This document shows, piece after piece, positions 54,377-63,578 of a stretch of 64,000 bases of DNA. The notes beneath the pieces are model-generated. The model ran no database searches and was not told where the DNA came from. It worked only from the letters and a program-made list of their open reading frames with translations. The stretch covers positions 248,001-312,000 of the forward strand of contig NZ_PZZP01000002.1 in NCBI RefSeq assembly GCF_003046315.1, written 5' to 3'. The DNA comes from Desmospora activa DSM 45169. GTDB lineage: Bacteria; Bacillota; Bacilli; Thermoactinomycetales; DSM-45169. Position 1 is the first letter of the stretch; the number at the start of each line of letters is the position of its first letter. Made by a program: the position numbers and the translations under genes.

Positions 54377-54733
54377 TTACTTATGCTCAGCTAACCACTC
54401 AGCCAGTACTGCCCGATTTTCGTCCGATAGTTGTTTGATCGCAGGCATACGCCCTTTTCCGTTCATGATGATCTCTTCGATCTCCTCTTGGGAGTACTTC
54501 GCCCCCACTTCTTTCAAGCCGGGACCGGAAACACCTTCCAAGTTTTGTCCGTGACAGCTCATGCAGTTGTTGTTATAGATGTTTTCCGCGGTCGTTTGCT
54601 CCACTGCACCACCGGAATCATCTTGATTGTTGTCTGCTCCTTCATCAGCCGGTGGGTTTTCCTGAACGCATGCAGCCAGCAAAAAGACCGTACCAGCCAA
54701 TACTGCAACCCTTTTCCAATGGGATCCTACCAT
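54377..54733 (-). CDS. cccB: cytochrome c-551 lipoprotein
   Basis: A small membrane-anchored electron carrier to cytochrome oxidase. Lipobox LLAAC after a short signal peptide, an acidic spacer (DEGADNNQDDSGG), the heme c motif CMSCH, and the axial methionine in GRMPAIKQLSDENRAVLAEWL near the end. 118 residues from ATG 54733, the best spaced of three near starts behind AAAGGA. In B. subtilis cccB lies between ftsE and prfB; here the arginine block separates it from ftsE. Confidence 0.93.
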   Translation of the reverse strand: MVGSHWKRVAVLAGTVFLLAACVQENPPADEGADNNQDDSGGAVEQTTAENIYNNNCMSCHGQNLEGVSGPGLKEVGAKYSQEEIEEIIMNGKGRMPAIKQLSDENRAVLAEWLAEHK

Positions 54734-54853
54734 TTCCATCAATCCTTTCTGCTCTTTATTTCTCGTAAGGCTACCGTGTACACATTAGGGAGGACTGAGA
54801 CTACCCTTCTTCTTATTATCATACCGAATCCATCTCGATTCCAACAAAAGAAA

Positions 54854-54883
54854 ATCGCCGGATCATTGAACAAATCCGGCGAT
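54854..54883 (-). terminator. terminator of the membrane-anchored tail protein gene
   Basis: ATCGCCGGAT ... ATCCGGCGAT followed on the minus strand by TTTCTTTTG, 9 bases after the stop. Confidence 0.85.
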
Positions 54884-54891
54884 ACTGACGG

Positions 54892-55419
54892 TTACTTCGA
54901 TTTTCTGCCGCGACGGCTTCCCCGAGAAGGGATGGAAGTGGTAGCGAAGGGGGCTTGACCCTGTTCATCATTGGCTTCTTTGCCCGCTGCCGTTTCCTCT
55001 ACTGCTTGTTCTTGTTCCTGCTCCTGTTTTTGCAAGCGTTTTTGCAAAATATCCGATCTCGGTGTCGATTCTTCTTCCGTATTTGTGTTCGTTTGAGGTG
55101 CACGATTCTGCGTTTTTTCCGCTGTCCGTAGTCTGCGACCTGCTGCCGAACCCGAACGTTGATTTAATGTTGATTGCTGTTCCGGTTGTTCCGGATCTTG
55201 TTCGGAGGGTGTCTCCTTCTTTTCCGGTCTTCTTTTCCCCAGTTTCCCCTCGTCCTCATCCGGATAATCATAGGGATCGCCAAACGCTTTCTGGAGCTCG
55301 TCCACTTCCTGGCTGCGCTTTTTACTGATTATAATATTGATCACAATAATCACAATCAATACTACGGCCACTCCCACCCAAACTGTAACCGGCATCTCTT
55401 CCAGCCGTTCAATTATCAT
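54892..55419 (-). CDS. single-pass membrane protein with disordered polar tail, unknown
   Basis: 175 residues. One N-terminal membrane helix (VTVWVGVAVVLIVIIVINIII) is followed by a polar, low-complexity tail of 140 residues rich in E, Q, R, S and T, with a short coiled-coil-like run LQKRLQKQEQEQEQ and a basic end (SRGSRRGRKSK). No family is recognised. The tail is probably cytoplasmic, given the KKR right after the helix (positive-inside rule). ATG 55419 has AGGTGG 10 bases before it. Good start and terminator support a real gene. Confidence 0.72.
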   Translation of the reverse strand: MIIERLEEMPVTVWVGVAVVLIVIIVINIIISKKRSQEVDELQKAFGDPYDYPDEDEGKLGKRRPEKKETPSEQDPEQPEQQSTLNQRSGSAAGRRLRTAEKTQNRAPQTNTNTEEESTPRSDILQKRLQKQEQEQEQAVEETAAGKEANDEQGQAPFATTSIPSRGSRRGRKSK

Positions 55420-55591
55420 ATGTATTCTACCACCTATTCATTTTCAAAGCTGAAACTTGGAACTTCTGCCGGAAAACGCAACCCTTTGCTGAAATGCCCT
55501 TCACTAAAAGGGCTTTCTTGCTTCACTCACCCATCCCGTCGTATACCAAGTAACCCTCTTTTATCTATCCATTGCATCAAAGCAATAGCCC

Positions 55592-56377
55592 CTATTCGCC
55601 GCGAAAAGAAGGTTTTCGCTTCTCCAGAAATGCATTCATCCCTTCCATGCGGTCTTGTGTATGAAACAGCAGCCCAAAGGAAGAAGCCTCCAACTGCAAT
55701 CCAGTCCTTAGGTCCGTCTCTATTCCCTGATTGATCGTCTGTTTAATATAGCGAAGCGCGATCGGGGCTTGTGCGGTCAGCTGGGCGGCCAATCCTTTTG
55801 CTTCCTGCAACAAGTCAGCACTCGGCACCACTTTTTGTACAATGCCCAGTTGCAATGCCGTATCGGCATCCATCCGCTCACCTGTCATGGCATAATATTT
55901 GGCGGTGTTTTTCCCCACCAGACGAACCAAACGCTGCGTTCCTCCATAGCCGGGCATCACACCTAAGTGAATTTCCGGCAATCCGAATTGTGCCCGCTCG
56001 GAAGCCAATAGAATATCCCCACTCAGGGCTAATTCAAAGCCGCCGCCGAGGGCATAGCCGTTGACAGCCATGATTACCGGAATCGGCATTTCTTCCAAAC
56101 GGCTAAATAATCGCTGTCCCCAAGATGCCAACCGCTCCGCATCACTTGCCGATTGAAGCTGACGCAGTTCCGAAATGTCCGCCCCTGCCACAAACGCTTT
56201 CTCACCGGCTCCGGCGAGAATGAGAGCACCGGTCTTCTTCTGCGCTTCCACTTGATCCAATGCCTGCTCGATCTCCCGCAATGTCTCCTGATTGAGCGCA
56301 TTCATCACCGTGGGTCGATTGATGGTTAAAAGTGTCCAACCATCCCCCATTTCCAGGGTAATCTGGTTAAATTCCAA
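55592..56377 (-). CDS. enoyl-CoA hydratase/isomerase family protein
   Basis: Crotonase fold, 261 residues. VGADIS follows AFVAGADISELRQ (oxyanion hole residue), and the second hole is in NGYALGGGFELALSGDILLASERAQFGLPEIHLGVMPGYGGTQRLVRLVG, where both catalytic glutamates of hydratases appear (E of FELAL, E of LPEIHLG). So a true enoyl-CoA hydratase of fatty acid beta-oxidation is likely. TTG 56377 behind GGAGGTGG gives the usual length; the frame extends upstream to 56419 with no ribosome site. It stands between unrelated genes. Confidence 0.9.
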   Translation of the reverse strand: MEFNQITLEMGDGWTLLTINRPTVMNALNQETLREIEQALDQVEAQKKTGALILAGAGEKAFVAGADISELRQLQSASDAERLASWGQRLFSRLEEMPIPVIMAVNGYALGGGFELALSGDILLASERAQFGLPEIHLGVMPGYGGTQRLVRLVGKNTAKYYAMTGERMDADTALQLGIVQKVVPSADLLQEAKGLAAQLTAQAPIALRYIKQTINQGIETDLRTGLQLEASSFGLLFHTQDRMEGMNAFLEKRKPSFRGE

Positions 56378-56512
56378 CCCTTCCACCTCCAGTGAGACTA
56401 TCGAGTAAAGCCTTTTCAAAAAGACCGTTGCACTATTCGACAGCGAGAGGGGTAACTCCTGTTTTCATAAAGCTCTTTCGTGTCCGAAAATGTTTTGTTG
56501 TATTGCGCACGA

Positions 56513-57655
56513 TCACTTGGTGCTATCGTGCTCATGCCGATTCGTCATTTGCCGCCAAACGGATCCGCCCGCTTCTTCCCCGCGCTCAATCCGTTCCAGG
56601 GCCATTTTGGCTTGCATCGCCACTTCAAACTCCGGGTCCTCTGCCGCCGCTCTCAGGGCTGGAACAGCCGACTCATCCCCTGTTTCATATAGAAACATGG
56701 CGGCACGCCACCGAACCAATTTACTCTTATCCGTTAACGCTTCGATCATTTGTGGAATGGCGGCAGGATCTCCGAGATCGGACAGACAATCGCCCGCAGT
56801 ACGGCGAACGGTGACAGAGGCGTCTTTTAATGCATGGTAGAGCGCGGGCAAAACCGCCTTATCTTCAATCGCTCCCAGATACGCTGTCGCCAACCGTCGG
56901 ATGGACGATTTGGGATCCGATAGGGCTTGGTTGAGTACAGGGAGATCCTCCAAGGTTGGATTCATCTGTTCTAAGGCCGCATATCGCTTCTTCCAATCCG
57001 ATTCTTTCATCATCGCAAGGGTAACTTTTCGCCCACGGCTCTTCTCCTGTGGTGTCTCCCCCGCTTGCAGGTTAAGCGCCAACTCTGTCAATCCGGCCAA
57101 GCGCTCATCATCATAAGCAGCACTCACCTCTTGCACGACTTCTTCCCCGACCTCATCCCAATCACCGTAGCGGACACCGCGCTCTTCCCACCGCCTCTCC
57201 ATTACCATATTTTCCGCTGCGGATTGCGCCTTCATCACCGCTTCAGCAAAACGGGGCGGTAATGCAAACCGGCGCTCTTCTTCCTCATTTGTCAATTTCA
57301 CCTGAATCGGCAGACTGCGGAAGGTTTGCACATACACTTTTATCTCACCAAACGCTTCTTTTGTCGATCCATCATAGGTCGCATTTTCGGAGGAAACGGT
57401 TTCTTCTCCAAACACTTCTCGTACCCGCGGCAAAATTTCCTTCCAGTCGATGCGTCCATTTCGTTCCACCGCTAGAAAATCTGCCACTCGGAAAACACTC
57501 TTCACCCCGTCAATCTCCAACACCGCTTGAATAACCGTCGGAGCTTGCTCCCGATTATCCTGGGTATAAGTGATTGCTTGTGCCACTGTTTCATCCACAT
57601 TGATCTTCATCGAATTGGGACTGGGTGTCGGTTCAATCGAAATAATGTTCATCAT
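56513..57655 (-). CDS. CvfC-like protein: Nfu N-terminal domain plus HEAT repeats
   Basis: Two parts. Residues 1-90 match the Nfu/NifU N-terminal scaffold domain (IEPTPSPNSMKINVDETV, VIQAVLEIDGVKSVFRVADFLAVER). From about 225 there are HEAT-type helical repeats (LPVLNQALSDPKSSIRRLATAYLGAIEDKAVLPALYHALKDASVTVRRTAGDCLSDLGDPAAIPQMIEALTDKSKLVRWRAA). The combination is that of conserved virulence factor C (CvfC) of Staphylococcus aureus and its Bacillales relatives. No Fe-S cysteine pair is present, so it is unlikely to carry a cluster itself. 380 residues; two tandem ATGs at the start. Confidence 0.85.
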   Translation of the reverse strand: MMNIISIEPTPSPNSMKINVDETVAQAITYTQDNREQAPTVIQAVLEIDGVKSVFRVADFLAVERNGRIDWKEILPRVREVFGEETVSSENATYDGSTKEAFGEIKVYVQTFRSLPIQVKLTNEEEERRFALPPRFAEAVMKAQSAAENMVMERRWEERGVRYGDWDEVGEEVVQEVSAAYDDERLAGLTELALNLQAGETPQEKSRGRKVTLAMMKESDWKKRYAALEQMNPTLEDLPVLNQALSDPKSSIRRLATAYLGAIEDKAVLPALYHALKDASVTVRRTAGDCLSDLGDPAAIPQMIEALTDKSKLVRWRAAMFLYETGDESAVPALRAAAEDPEFEVAMQAKMALERIERGEEAGGSVWRQMTNRHEHDSTK

Positions 57656-57901
57656 GATCCCCTTTCCATCTCATCTCTTTTTCGATCGTTCTTCGCTGGT
57701 TAGAATTTTACCACAGAAAAAGGGAGTAAACGTATAAACTCGAGATGGTGAGGGAGGGATTTTAACTCATTTGCGCCAGAAGTCTCCCGCTTCTACATGA
57801 ATGACGCGTCAGACGGGGGATGGCTTTTGCCATCTTATAATTTTTACAAAAATTCCCTAAAATCATTGGGAGAGGTTCATTTAGGCCTTTGTCTTTATCT
57901 T
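57656..57901. other. gap between divergent genes
   Basis: About 245 bases. GGGAGGGATTTTAAC (57749-57763) resembles the left end of repeat family 1, but the rest does not align. GATGGC-TTTT-GCCATC (57821-57836) is a short perfect hairpin. Confidence 0.4.
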
Positions 57902-57910
57902 TGATATACT
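57902..57910 (+). promoter_or_regulatory. extended -10 promoter of the DUF1963 gene
   Basis: TGA-TATACT, 47 bases before the ATG, with no clear -35. Confidence 0.45.
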
Positions 57911-57956
57911 TCCAGGATAGGATGTGCGTAACTCAGCGAAAAGGGAGGAGATTTTG

Positions 57957-58730
57957 ATGACCACTGACAAACAGATTGAAGCGATTTTAGAAGAACACGG
58001 ATTGTCGGAAATGAAGGAGGAGGTGTTGTCCACGTTGATTCCCTGTGTCAAACTGATCCCGGAAACGGAGACGGCTCCAGAATTAGGGTGGTCCCGCTTT
58101 GGCGGAATGCCGGATGGCCCTGTCGGGATGGATTACCCGCACCATTTGGGCAAACCCCTCCCTTTTATCGCCCAGTTTCGATTGGATGAGTGGGCCGGAT
58201 TGGTACCGGATATGCCGCTTCCTCCTATGGGCATGCTGTATTTCTTTTGTGATACGGAAGCGTTATGGGGAGAAAAAAACCCCGGCAACTGGCGTGTCAT
58301 TTATCACCCGACAGCAAATGATCTGACACCGGCACCTTTTCCGGAAGAGCTGCCACGGGAGGCACGCTACCCCGAATACCGGATGACCCCTATCGCCGAT
58401 CGACAACTTCCCGATGTAGAACCGGTGGAAGGGATGGAAGAGGTCTATTTCGACCTGATGGACCGATTATACGATTTGGAAAAACAAGAAGGGGGAGACC
58501 ACCAATCGCTAGGACACCCGCTGGAGTTAGAGGAGGATGTTTTTGCAACCTGCCGGCGAGAGTCGGGAATTGAGGAAAAAGAATGGGTGCTACTACTACA
58601 AGTGGATTCCGATGGGGAGGAACTGGAGATGGTGTGGGGAAATCACGGCATCCTCTACTTTTGCGCCCCGCAAGTCGATGTGTTGGCAGGCCGTTTTGAT
58701 CGGACATGGGTCGTCCTGCAACAAGATTAA
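57957..58730 (+). CDS. DUF1963 (YwqG-like) protein
   Basis: 257 residues, start ATG 57957 behind GGGAGGAG. Family hallmarks: SRFGGMPDGP...WPHH-like (here GMPDGPVGMDYPHHLGKPLPFIAQFRLDEWAG), LPPMGMLYFFCD, NWRVIYHP, then GDHQSLGHPLELEED for the H-x-x-LG-P-x motif, and WVLLLQVDSDGEELEMVWGNHGILYFCAP. Cytoplasmic, function unknown; B. subtilis YwqG belongs to this group and several members lie in polymorphic-toxin neighbourhoods, but no toxin genes are seen here. Confidence 0.87.
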   Translation: MTTDKQIEAILEEHGLSEMKEEVLSTLIPCVKLIPETETAPELGWSRFGGMPDGPVGMDYPHHLGKPLPFIAQFRLDEWAGLVPDMPLPPMGMLYFFCDTEALWGEKNPGNWRVIYHPTANDLTPAPFPEELPREARYPEYRMTPIADRQLPDVEPVEGMEEVYFDLMDRLYDLEKQEGGDHQSLGHPLELEEDVFATCRRESGIEEKEWVLLLQVDSDGEELEMVWGNHGILYFCAPQVDVLAGRFDRTWVVLQQD

Positions 58731-58828
58731 CACTCCCCATGGGCTTCTTTCTAAGTATGCCCACAGGGGAACACCGAACGACAATCGCTTCATTCCCATC
58801 GATAATCGAGGTTTTTCACACCATCAAA

Positions 58829-59254
58829 CTAATAGTGAAGCTCTCCCTTAACTGAGCCATTTTGTCCACCTTGGCGGAAGTAAAGGAAAACATGAACCGG
58901 TTGTATTCCCAACCCTTGCAGTGACACCAAAAAGGGACGCTGTTTGGTAGCCCGTACCACCTGTTGGCGCAAGATGTGGGATTTTTTATCCCATATCTCC
59001 ACCACCAATACAGCCGGTTGACCATCAGGATCGACGGTTCCAAGAATACGATCGTTCTTTCCGTCAAGAACAAACGGTTCTCCTTGATTTAACGCTTCGC
59101 TCTCTCCCTCCACATGCCACACATTGGCCGCAAATGACCAACATCGTTCCTGTTTTGGGCACGGACCCTCTATCGTTACATAAGCGGCAGCGGCAGTGGA
59201 AAGGGGCAGAATCATCATCCCTAAAACCGCTAATATCACCCATACTCTAAACAT
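58829..59254 (-). CDS. small secreted protein, unknown
   Basis: 141 residues from ATG 59254, with AAGGAGG 11 bases upstream. The frame continues upstream to 59449 but only this start gives a signal peptide (MFRVWVILAVLGMMILPLSTAAA). The mature part has a likely disulfide (GPCPKQERCW) and strands AVLVVEIWDKKSHILRQQVVRA and PVHVFLYFRQGG, suggesting a beta-sandwich. No family recognised. Unlinked to prfB, which has its own terminator region. Confidence 0.7.
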   Translation of the reverse strand: MFRVWVILAVLGMMILPLSTAAAAYVTIEGPCPKQERCWSFAANVWHVEGESEALNQGEPFVLDGKNDRILGTVDPDGQPAVLVVEIWDKKSHILRQQVVRATKQRPFLVSLQGLGIQPVHVFLYFRQGGQNGSVKGELHY

Positions 59255-59417
59255 TTTCGCGTAAACCTCCTTCCTGAATAAATCAATATCGATTGAGGCT
59301 GCTGACAAACCATGATAACGGAAATCGGGACCCAGGGCCCACTTTATCATCAATCTGAGATTCATCGTTTTTTGTCTTAGAATCTCAGAAAAAGAGAACA
59401 AGTATGCGAACCAAAAA

Positions 59418-59445
59418 GAACCCCCGGAACAAATCCGAGGGGTTC
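59418..59445 (-). terminator. terminator of prfB
   Basis: GAACCCCCGGA-ACAAA-TCCGAGGGGTTC stem 10 bases after the stop, followed on the minus strand by TTTTTGG. Confidence 0.85.
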
Positions 59446-59454
59446 GCAAATCAA

Positions 59455-60559
59455 TTATGCACCTAGTTGTTTGCGCAGATACGCTTCAATAAAGGAATCG
59501 AGCTCGCCGTCCACCACTGCCTGCACATTACCTACTTCCACATTGGTGCGGTGATCTTTTACCATGCTATAAGGGTGAAAAACATAGGAGCGGATCTGAT
59601 TACCCCATCCGATCTCCGTCTGTTCCCCTTTTAACTCGTTCAAATGCTTCTGTTTTTCCTCCAGCTGCTTTTCCAATAGGCGCGCCTTTAGGATCTTCAT
59701 GGCCCGATCCCGGTTTTTGATCTGGGATCGCTCCGACTGACACGTCACCACCACATTGGTAGGCAAGTGTGTGATCCGCACCGCTGAATCCGTGGTGTTC
59801 ACATGCTGCCCACCAGCACCGCTGGAGCGGTAGGTGTCGATTTTAAGATCTTCCGTCTTAATTTCCACATCGACATCGTTATCAATCTCCGGCAAAACAT
59901 TGGCAGAGACAAAGGAGGTGTGACGGCGGCCGGAAGCATCAAAGGGAGAAATGCGTACCAGACGGTGCACGCCTTTTTCCGCCTTGAGATAACCGTAGGC
60001 GTTATGCCCTTTGATCAGCAGGGTGACACTTTTGACACCCGCTTCATCCCCTGGGAGATAATCAAGGGTTTCCACTTTAAAGCCGCGCCGTTCCGCCCAA
60101 CGGGTATACATACGCAGCAAAATTTCCGCCCAATCCTGGGATTCCGTTCCGCCGGCACCGGGGTGCAACTCCAGGATGGCGTTATTTTTGTCATAGGGCT
60201 CGCTTAAAAGGAGATTTAATTCAAATTGATCCAGCTTTTTCTTTAGTTCCTTTACTCCCTCGGTCGCTTCGGGGAGCATGGATTCATCATTCTCCTCGGC
60301 GATCAGCTCCGCCATCACCTGAAGCTCTTCCAAGGCTTCATTCAACTCCGCGATTCCCTGAACCAATCCTTTCAGTTGGTTATTCTCATCGATCACCTTC
60401 TGAGCCTGGTTCTGGTCGTTCCAGAAATCGGGGGCGCTCATCTGCTGTTCTAATTCAGCAATGCGGGACTCTTTGGTGGCGAGGTCAAAGAGACCCCCTG
60501 ATATCCGCCAATCGCTTGGCTGTATTGGTTAACTCTTGTCGAATCTCTGCTAAGATCAT
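59455..60559 (-). CDS. prfB: peptide chain release factor 2, with programmed +1 frameshift
   Basis: Releases peptides at UGA and UAA. The gene is two frames: 24 codons from ATG 60559 ([24 protein letters not shown]) end at TGA 60487-60485, and the main frame then reads [20 protein letters not shown] to 59455, total 367 residues. The join is at CTT-TGA-C. Motifs: SPF in [16 protein letters not shown] (the RF2 stop-codon tripeptide) and GGQ in [21 protein letters not shown]. An annotation from 60441 would lose the first 39 residues. AAAGGAGC precedes the ATG. Confidence 0.96.
60484..60499 (-). promoter_or_regulatory. prfB: prfB recoding site
   Basis: Minus strand AGGGGG-TCT-CTT-TGA-C: an internal Shine-Dalgarno-like hexamer 3 bases before the slippery CTT, then the in-frame TGA followed by C. 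Low RF2 lets the ribosome slip +1 from CUU to UUU; when RF2 is plentiful, it stops here. This autoregulation is well known for prfB. Confidence 0.95.
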
Positions 60560-60650
60560 CGTCTCAATCGCTCCTTTGTCAAAATCATCTTATTCAGGAT
60601 AACACAAAGGTCGCCCGGCCTGAAAGACGGCGAAGATCCAGATGAGAGAA

Positions 60651-60677
60651 AAGGGCGCTCTGGATTAGCGCGCCCTT
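60651..60677 (-). terminator. terminator of secA
   Basis: On the minus strand AAGGGCGC ... GCGCCCTT then TTCTCTC, about 160 bases after the secA stop and past the family 1 repeat. Confidence 0.7.
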
Positions 60678-60712
60678 GCAAATAGTAATATCTCTACAAT
60701 GCAGAACTGCAA

Positions 60713-60820
60713 AGGATGGGATTTTCCAATTCAGTCTGCTTTAAAGTATCCGCTGCTTCCCCGCCGTTGACGGCTTCCGCTAAAAAGCACAAGACACTCC
60801 GCTGTAAAATCCCTACACTG
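60713..60820. repeat. dispersed intergenic repeat family 1, copy C (short)
   Basis: Lies between secA and prfB. Ends GATGGGATTTT and (reversed) GTAGGGATTTTACAGC; the inside CTTCCCCGCCGTTGACGGCT and TCCGCTAAAAAGCAC match copy B (CTTTTCCCCACCCTCGGCGG, TCCGCTGAGTGGCAC). About 108 bases, with the left inner part missing relative to copy A. Confidence 0.55.
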
Positions 60821-60838
60821 CATTATTATCGTCAACAT

Positions 60839-63376
60839 TCAACCCGTCTGCGCCGAACGAGCGCAGCATTGCTTATATTTTTTGCCGCTGCCGCAAGGGC
60901 AAGGATCATTGCGTCCCACTTTGTCGACGTTGCGAAGCGGTTGCTTCTTTTTCTCCTCGCTACGATTGGTAGACTCACCGCTGGATGCGGTCTGCTCAGT
61001 AGCTACTTCTTCCCGTTTGATCTCATCATCGCCCACCGTCGATTTCATCACATAACGGACAACTTCTTCCTGAATTTCCTGGATCAGCTGTTGGAACATC
61101 TCATATCCTTCAAACTGGTACTCCCGCACTGGATCTGTCTGGCCGTAAGCCCGAAGGTGTATCCCTTGACGCAACTGATCCATGGCATCGATATGGTCCA
61201 TCCATTTGCGGTCAACAGTACGCAGGATCACCACTTTTGAAAACTCTTGTAGACGCTCGGAACCGATCTCTTCCTCCCGCTCGTCATACGCTTGCTCCAG
61301 CTTGTCAACCAAGAGTTGCACGATTTCCTCTTGTTCCAGCCCCTGCAGTTCATCCAGTTCTAACTTTCCGTCCGGGAGCAGCGAGGTATTGGCAAAGTCG
61401 ACCACCGGATCGAGATCCCATTCTTCCGGGATATCCTCATCCTGGGTGTGTACTTCCACCACCCGTTGGATCAACTCTCTCCCCATCTCCAGTACAATCT
61501 CTTTAAAGTTGTCACCGGTCAGCACTTCACGCCGTTGTTTGTAGATGATCTCCCGCTGTTGATTGAGCACATCATCGTATTGCAATACCCACCGTCGGGC
61601 GTCAAAGTTCATGCCCTCCACTTTTTTCTGGGAGTTTTCAACCACTTTACTAAACATCCGTCCTTCGACAGGGGTATCTTCATCCATTCCCAGGTTGCTC
61701 ATCCAGCCTTCGATGCGCTCTCCGCCAAAGCGGCGCATCAATTCATCTTCAAAGGAGAGGAAAAACTGGGTTGATCCGGGGTCGCCTTGGCGACCGGAGC
61801 GTCCGCGCAACTGGTTATCGATGCGGCGGCTTTCGTGACGCTCGGTTCCCATGACATGCAAACCGCCGAGTTCATCCACACCCTCGCCGAGAACGATGTC
61901 CGTCCCACGACCCGCCATATTGGTTGCGATCGTGACCGCTCCCCGCTGACCGGCCTGAGCGATAATCTCCGCTTCTTTGGCGTGGTTTTTCGCATTAAGA
62001 ACTTGGTGGGGGACCCCTTTTTTCTTCAGCATTTTGGACAGCAGTTCCGACTTTTCGATGGAAACCGTCCCAACGAGGACTGGCTGTCCGGTGGCGTGCC
62101 GTTTGACGATCTCATCCACTACCGCCCGCAGTTTCCCTGCTTCGGTTTTATAAAGCACATCGGTCAGATCATTTCTCACCATCGTCTGATGGGTGGGAAT
62201 CTGAACGACGTTCATATTGTAGATCTTGCGGAACTCTTCTTCTTCCGTTTTAGCGGTACCGGTCATACCGGCCAAGGTGTTGTACAGGCGGAAGTAGTTT
62301 TGTAGCGTGACGGTGGCCAACGTCATGCTTTCCCGCTGTACCTTTAACCCTTCCTTTGCCTCAATCGCCTGATGTAGCCCATCACTGTAACGGCGGCCCT
62401 CCATCAAGCGGCCGGTGAAGTCATCCACGATGACAACGCCGCTTTCGTTTACCACATAATCCTGATCCCGTTTCATAATTACATGCGCTTTTAACGCTTG
62501 TTGGATGTGGTGGTTGATGTGGATATTGTTGGCATCGTACAGATTATCAATGCCCATAAACGCTTCCGCTTTATCCACACCCTGTTCGGTCAAGGTGACG
62601 TTTTTCGTCTTAATATCAACAGTGTAATCTTCTTCCGGTTTTAACCGCCGCACCATTTTGTCGGCAGCATAGTAGAGATCCGTCGCTTTATTGGCCTGAC
62701 CGCTGATGATCAAAGGCGTCCGCGCCTCATCAATCAGGATGCTGTCCACTTCGTCGATGAGAGCGAAATTGAGGGGGCGTTGAGTGATCTGTTCTTTATA
62801 GAGAACCATATTGTCGCGCAGATAATCAAAGCCGAATTCATTGTTGGTGCCAAAGGTGATATCGGCCTGATATGCCTGTCGCTTCTCCTCCGGTTTCATC
62901 CCCGGAACGTTAAGACCTACCGTCAGCCCCAAAAATTCAAAGATTTGGCCCATCCACTCCCGGTCCCGCCGGACCAAATAATCGTTCACCGTCACCAGAT
63001 GAACGCCTTCACCAGGAAGGGCGTTTAGATAAGCAGGCAAGGTGGAGACCAAGGTTTTCCCTTCCCCGGTTTTCATCTCGGCGATATCCCCGTTGTGAAG
63101 TGCGATCCCCCCCACCAACTGCACATAATAATGACGCATCCCCAGTACACGCTTGGCCGCTTCCCGCACCACTGCGTAGGCTTCCGGCAGAAGGTCGTCC
63201 AGATCCTCACCCTCATCCAGCCTTTGCCGGAATTCATCGGTCTTTTGTCGCAGTTGTGTATCGGAAAGCGCCGATATCGTCGGTTCCAGCGCGTCGATTT
63301 GATCCGCAATCTTATAGCAACGTTTTAGCTCCCGTTGGTTTGCATCGGGCAACATTTTTTTTAAAAGATTAAGCAT
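60839..63376 (-). CDS. secA: preprotein translocase ATPase SecA
   Basis: Drives secreted proteins through SecYEG. 845 residues with DEAD-like motifs: [17 protein letters not shown] (Walker A), [20 protein letters not shown] (Walker B/DEVD), the preprotein cross-linking region and [75 protein letters not shown]. The C-terminal zinc finger [13 protein letters not shown] binds SecB or lipids. ATG 63376 has GAAGG before it. Position next to prfB and hpf is as in B. subtilis. Confidence 0.97.
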   Translation of the reverse strand: MLNLLKKMLPDANQRELKRCYKIADQIDALEPTISALSDTQLRQKTDEFRQRLDEGEDLDDLLPEAYAVVREAAKRVLGMRHYYVQLVGGIALHNGDIAEMKTGEGKTLVSTLPAYLNALPGEGVHLVTVNDYLVRRDREWMGQIFEFLGLTVGLNVPGMKPEEKRQAYQADITFGTNNEFGFDYLRDNMVLYKEQITQRPLNFALIDEVDSILIDEARTPLIISGQANKATDLYYAADKMVRRLKPEEDYTVDIKTKNVTLTEQGVDKAEAFMGIDNLYDANNIHINHHIQQALKAHVIMKRDQDYVVNESGVVIVDDFTGRLMEGRRYSDGLHQAIEAKEGLKVQRESMTLATVTLQNYFRLYNTLAGMTGTAKTEEEEFRKIYNMNVVQIPTHQTMVRNDLTDVLYKTEAGKLRAVVDEIVKRHATGQPVLVGTVSIEKSELLSKMLKKKGVPHQVLNAKNHAKEAEIIAQAGQRGAVTIATNMAGRGTDIVLGEGVDELGGLHVMGTERHESRRIDNQLRGRSGRQGDPGSTQFFLSFEDELMRRFGGERIEGWMSNLGMDEDTPVEGRMFSKVVENSQKKVEGMNFDARRWVLQYDDVLNQQREIIYKQRREVLTGDNFKEIVLEMGRELIQRVVEVHTQDEDIPEEWDLDPVVDFANTSLLPDGKLELDELQGLEQEEIVQLLVDKLEQAYDEREEEIGSERLQEFSKVVILRTVDRKWMDHIDAMDQLRQGIHLRAYGQTDPVREYQFEGYEMFQQLIQEIQEEVVRYVMKSTVGDDEIKREEVATEQTASSGESTNRSEEKKKQPLRNVDKVGRNDPCPCGSGKKYKQCCARSAQTG

Positions 63377-63526
63377 CAGCCTTCATTCCTTTCGTGAAAC
63401 AAGATGTTCACATATCCGGCTCGATCCGATCGATTCCAATCATTAGGTACTATCTATTAGTTTAACAAAAAACGGCGTCATATTTCACATTTTCACAAAA
63501 GAATTCAGGAAAGGTACAAAATAAGA

Positions 63527-63548
63527 AAGGGCAGCATTTAGCCGCCCT
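63527..63548 (-). terminator. terminator of hpf
   Basis: AGGGC-GGC ... GCT-GCCCTT imperfect stem followed on the minus strand by TCTTATTTTG, 31 bases after the hpf stop. Confidence 0.65.
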
Positions 63549-63578
63549 GGGGATACTTCTTATAACGATGAAGCAGCG

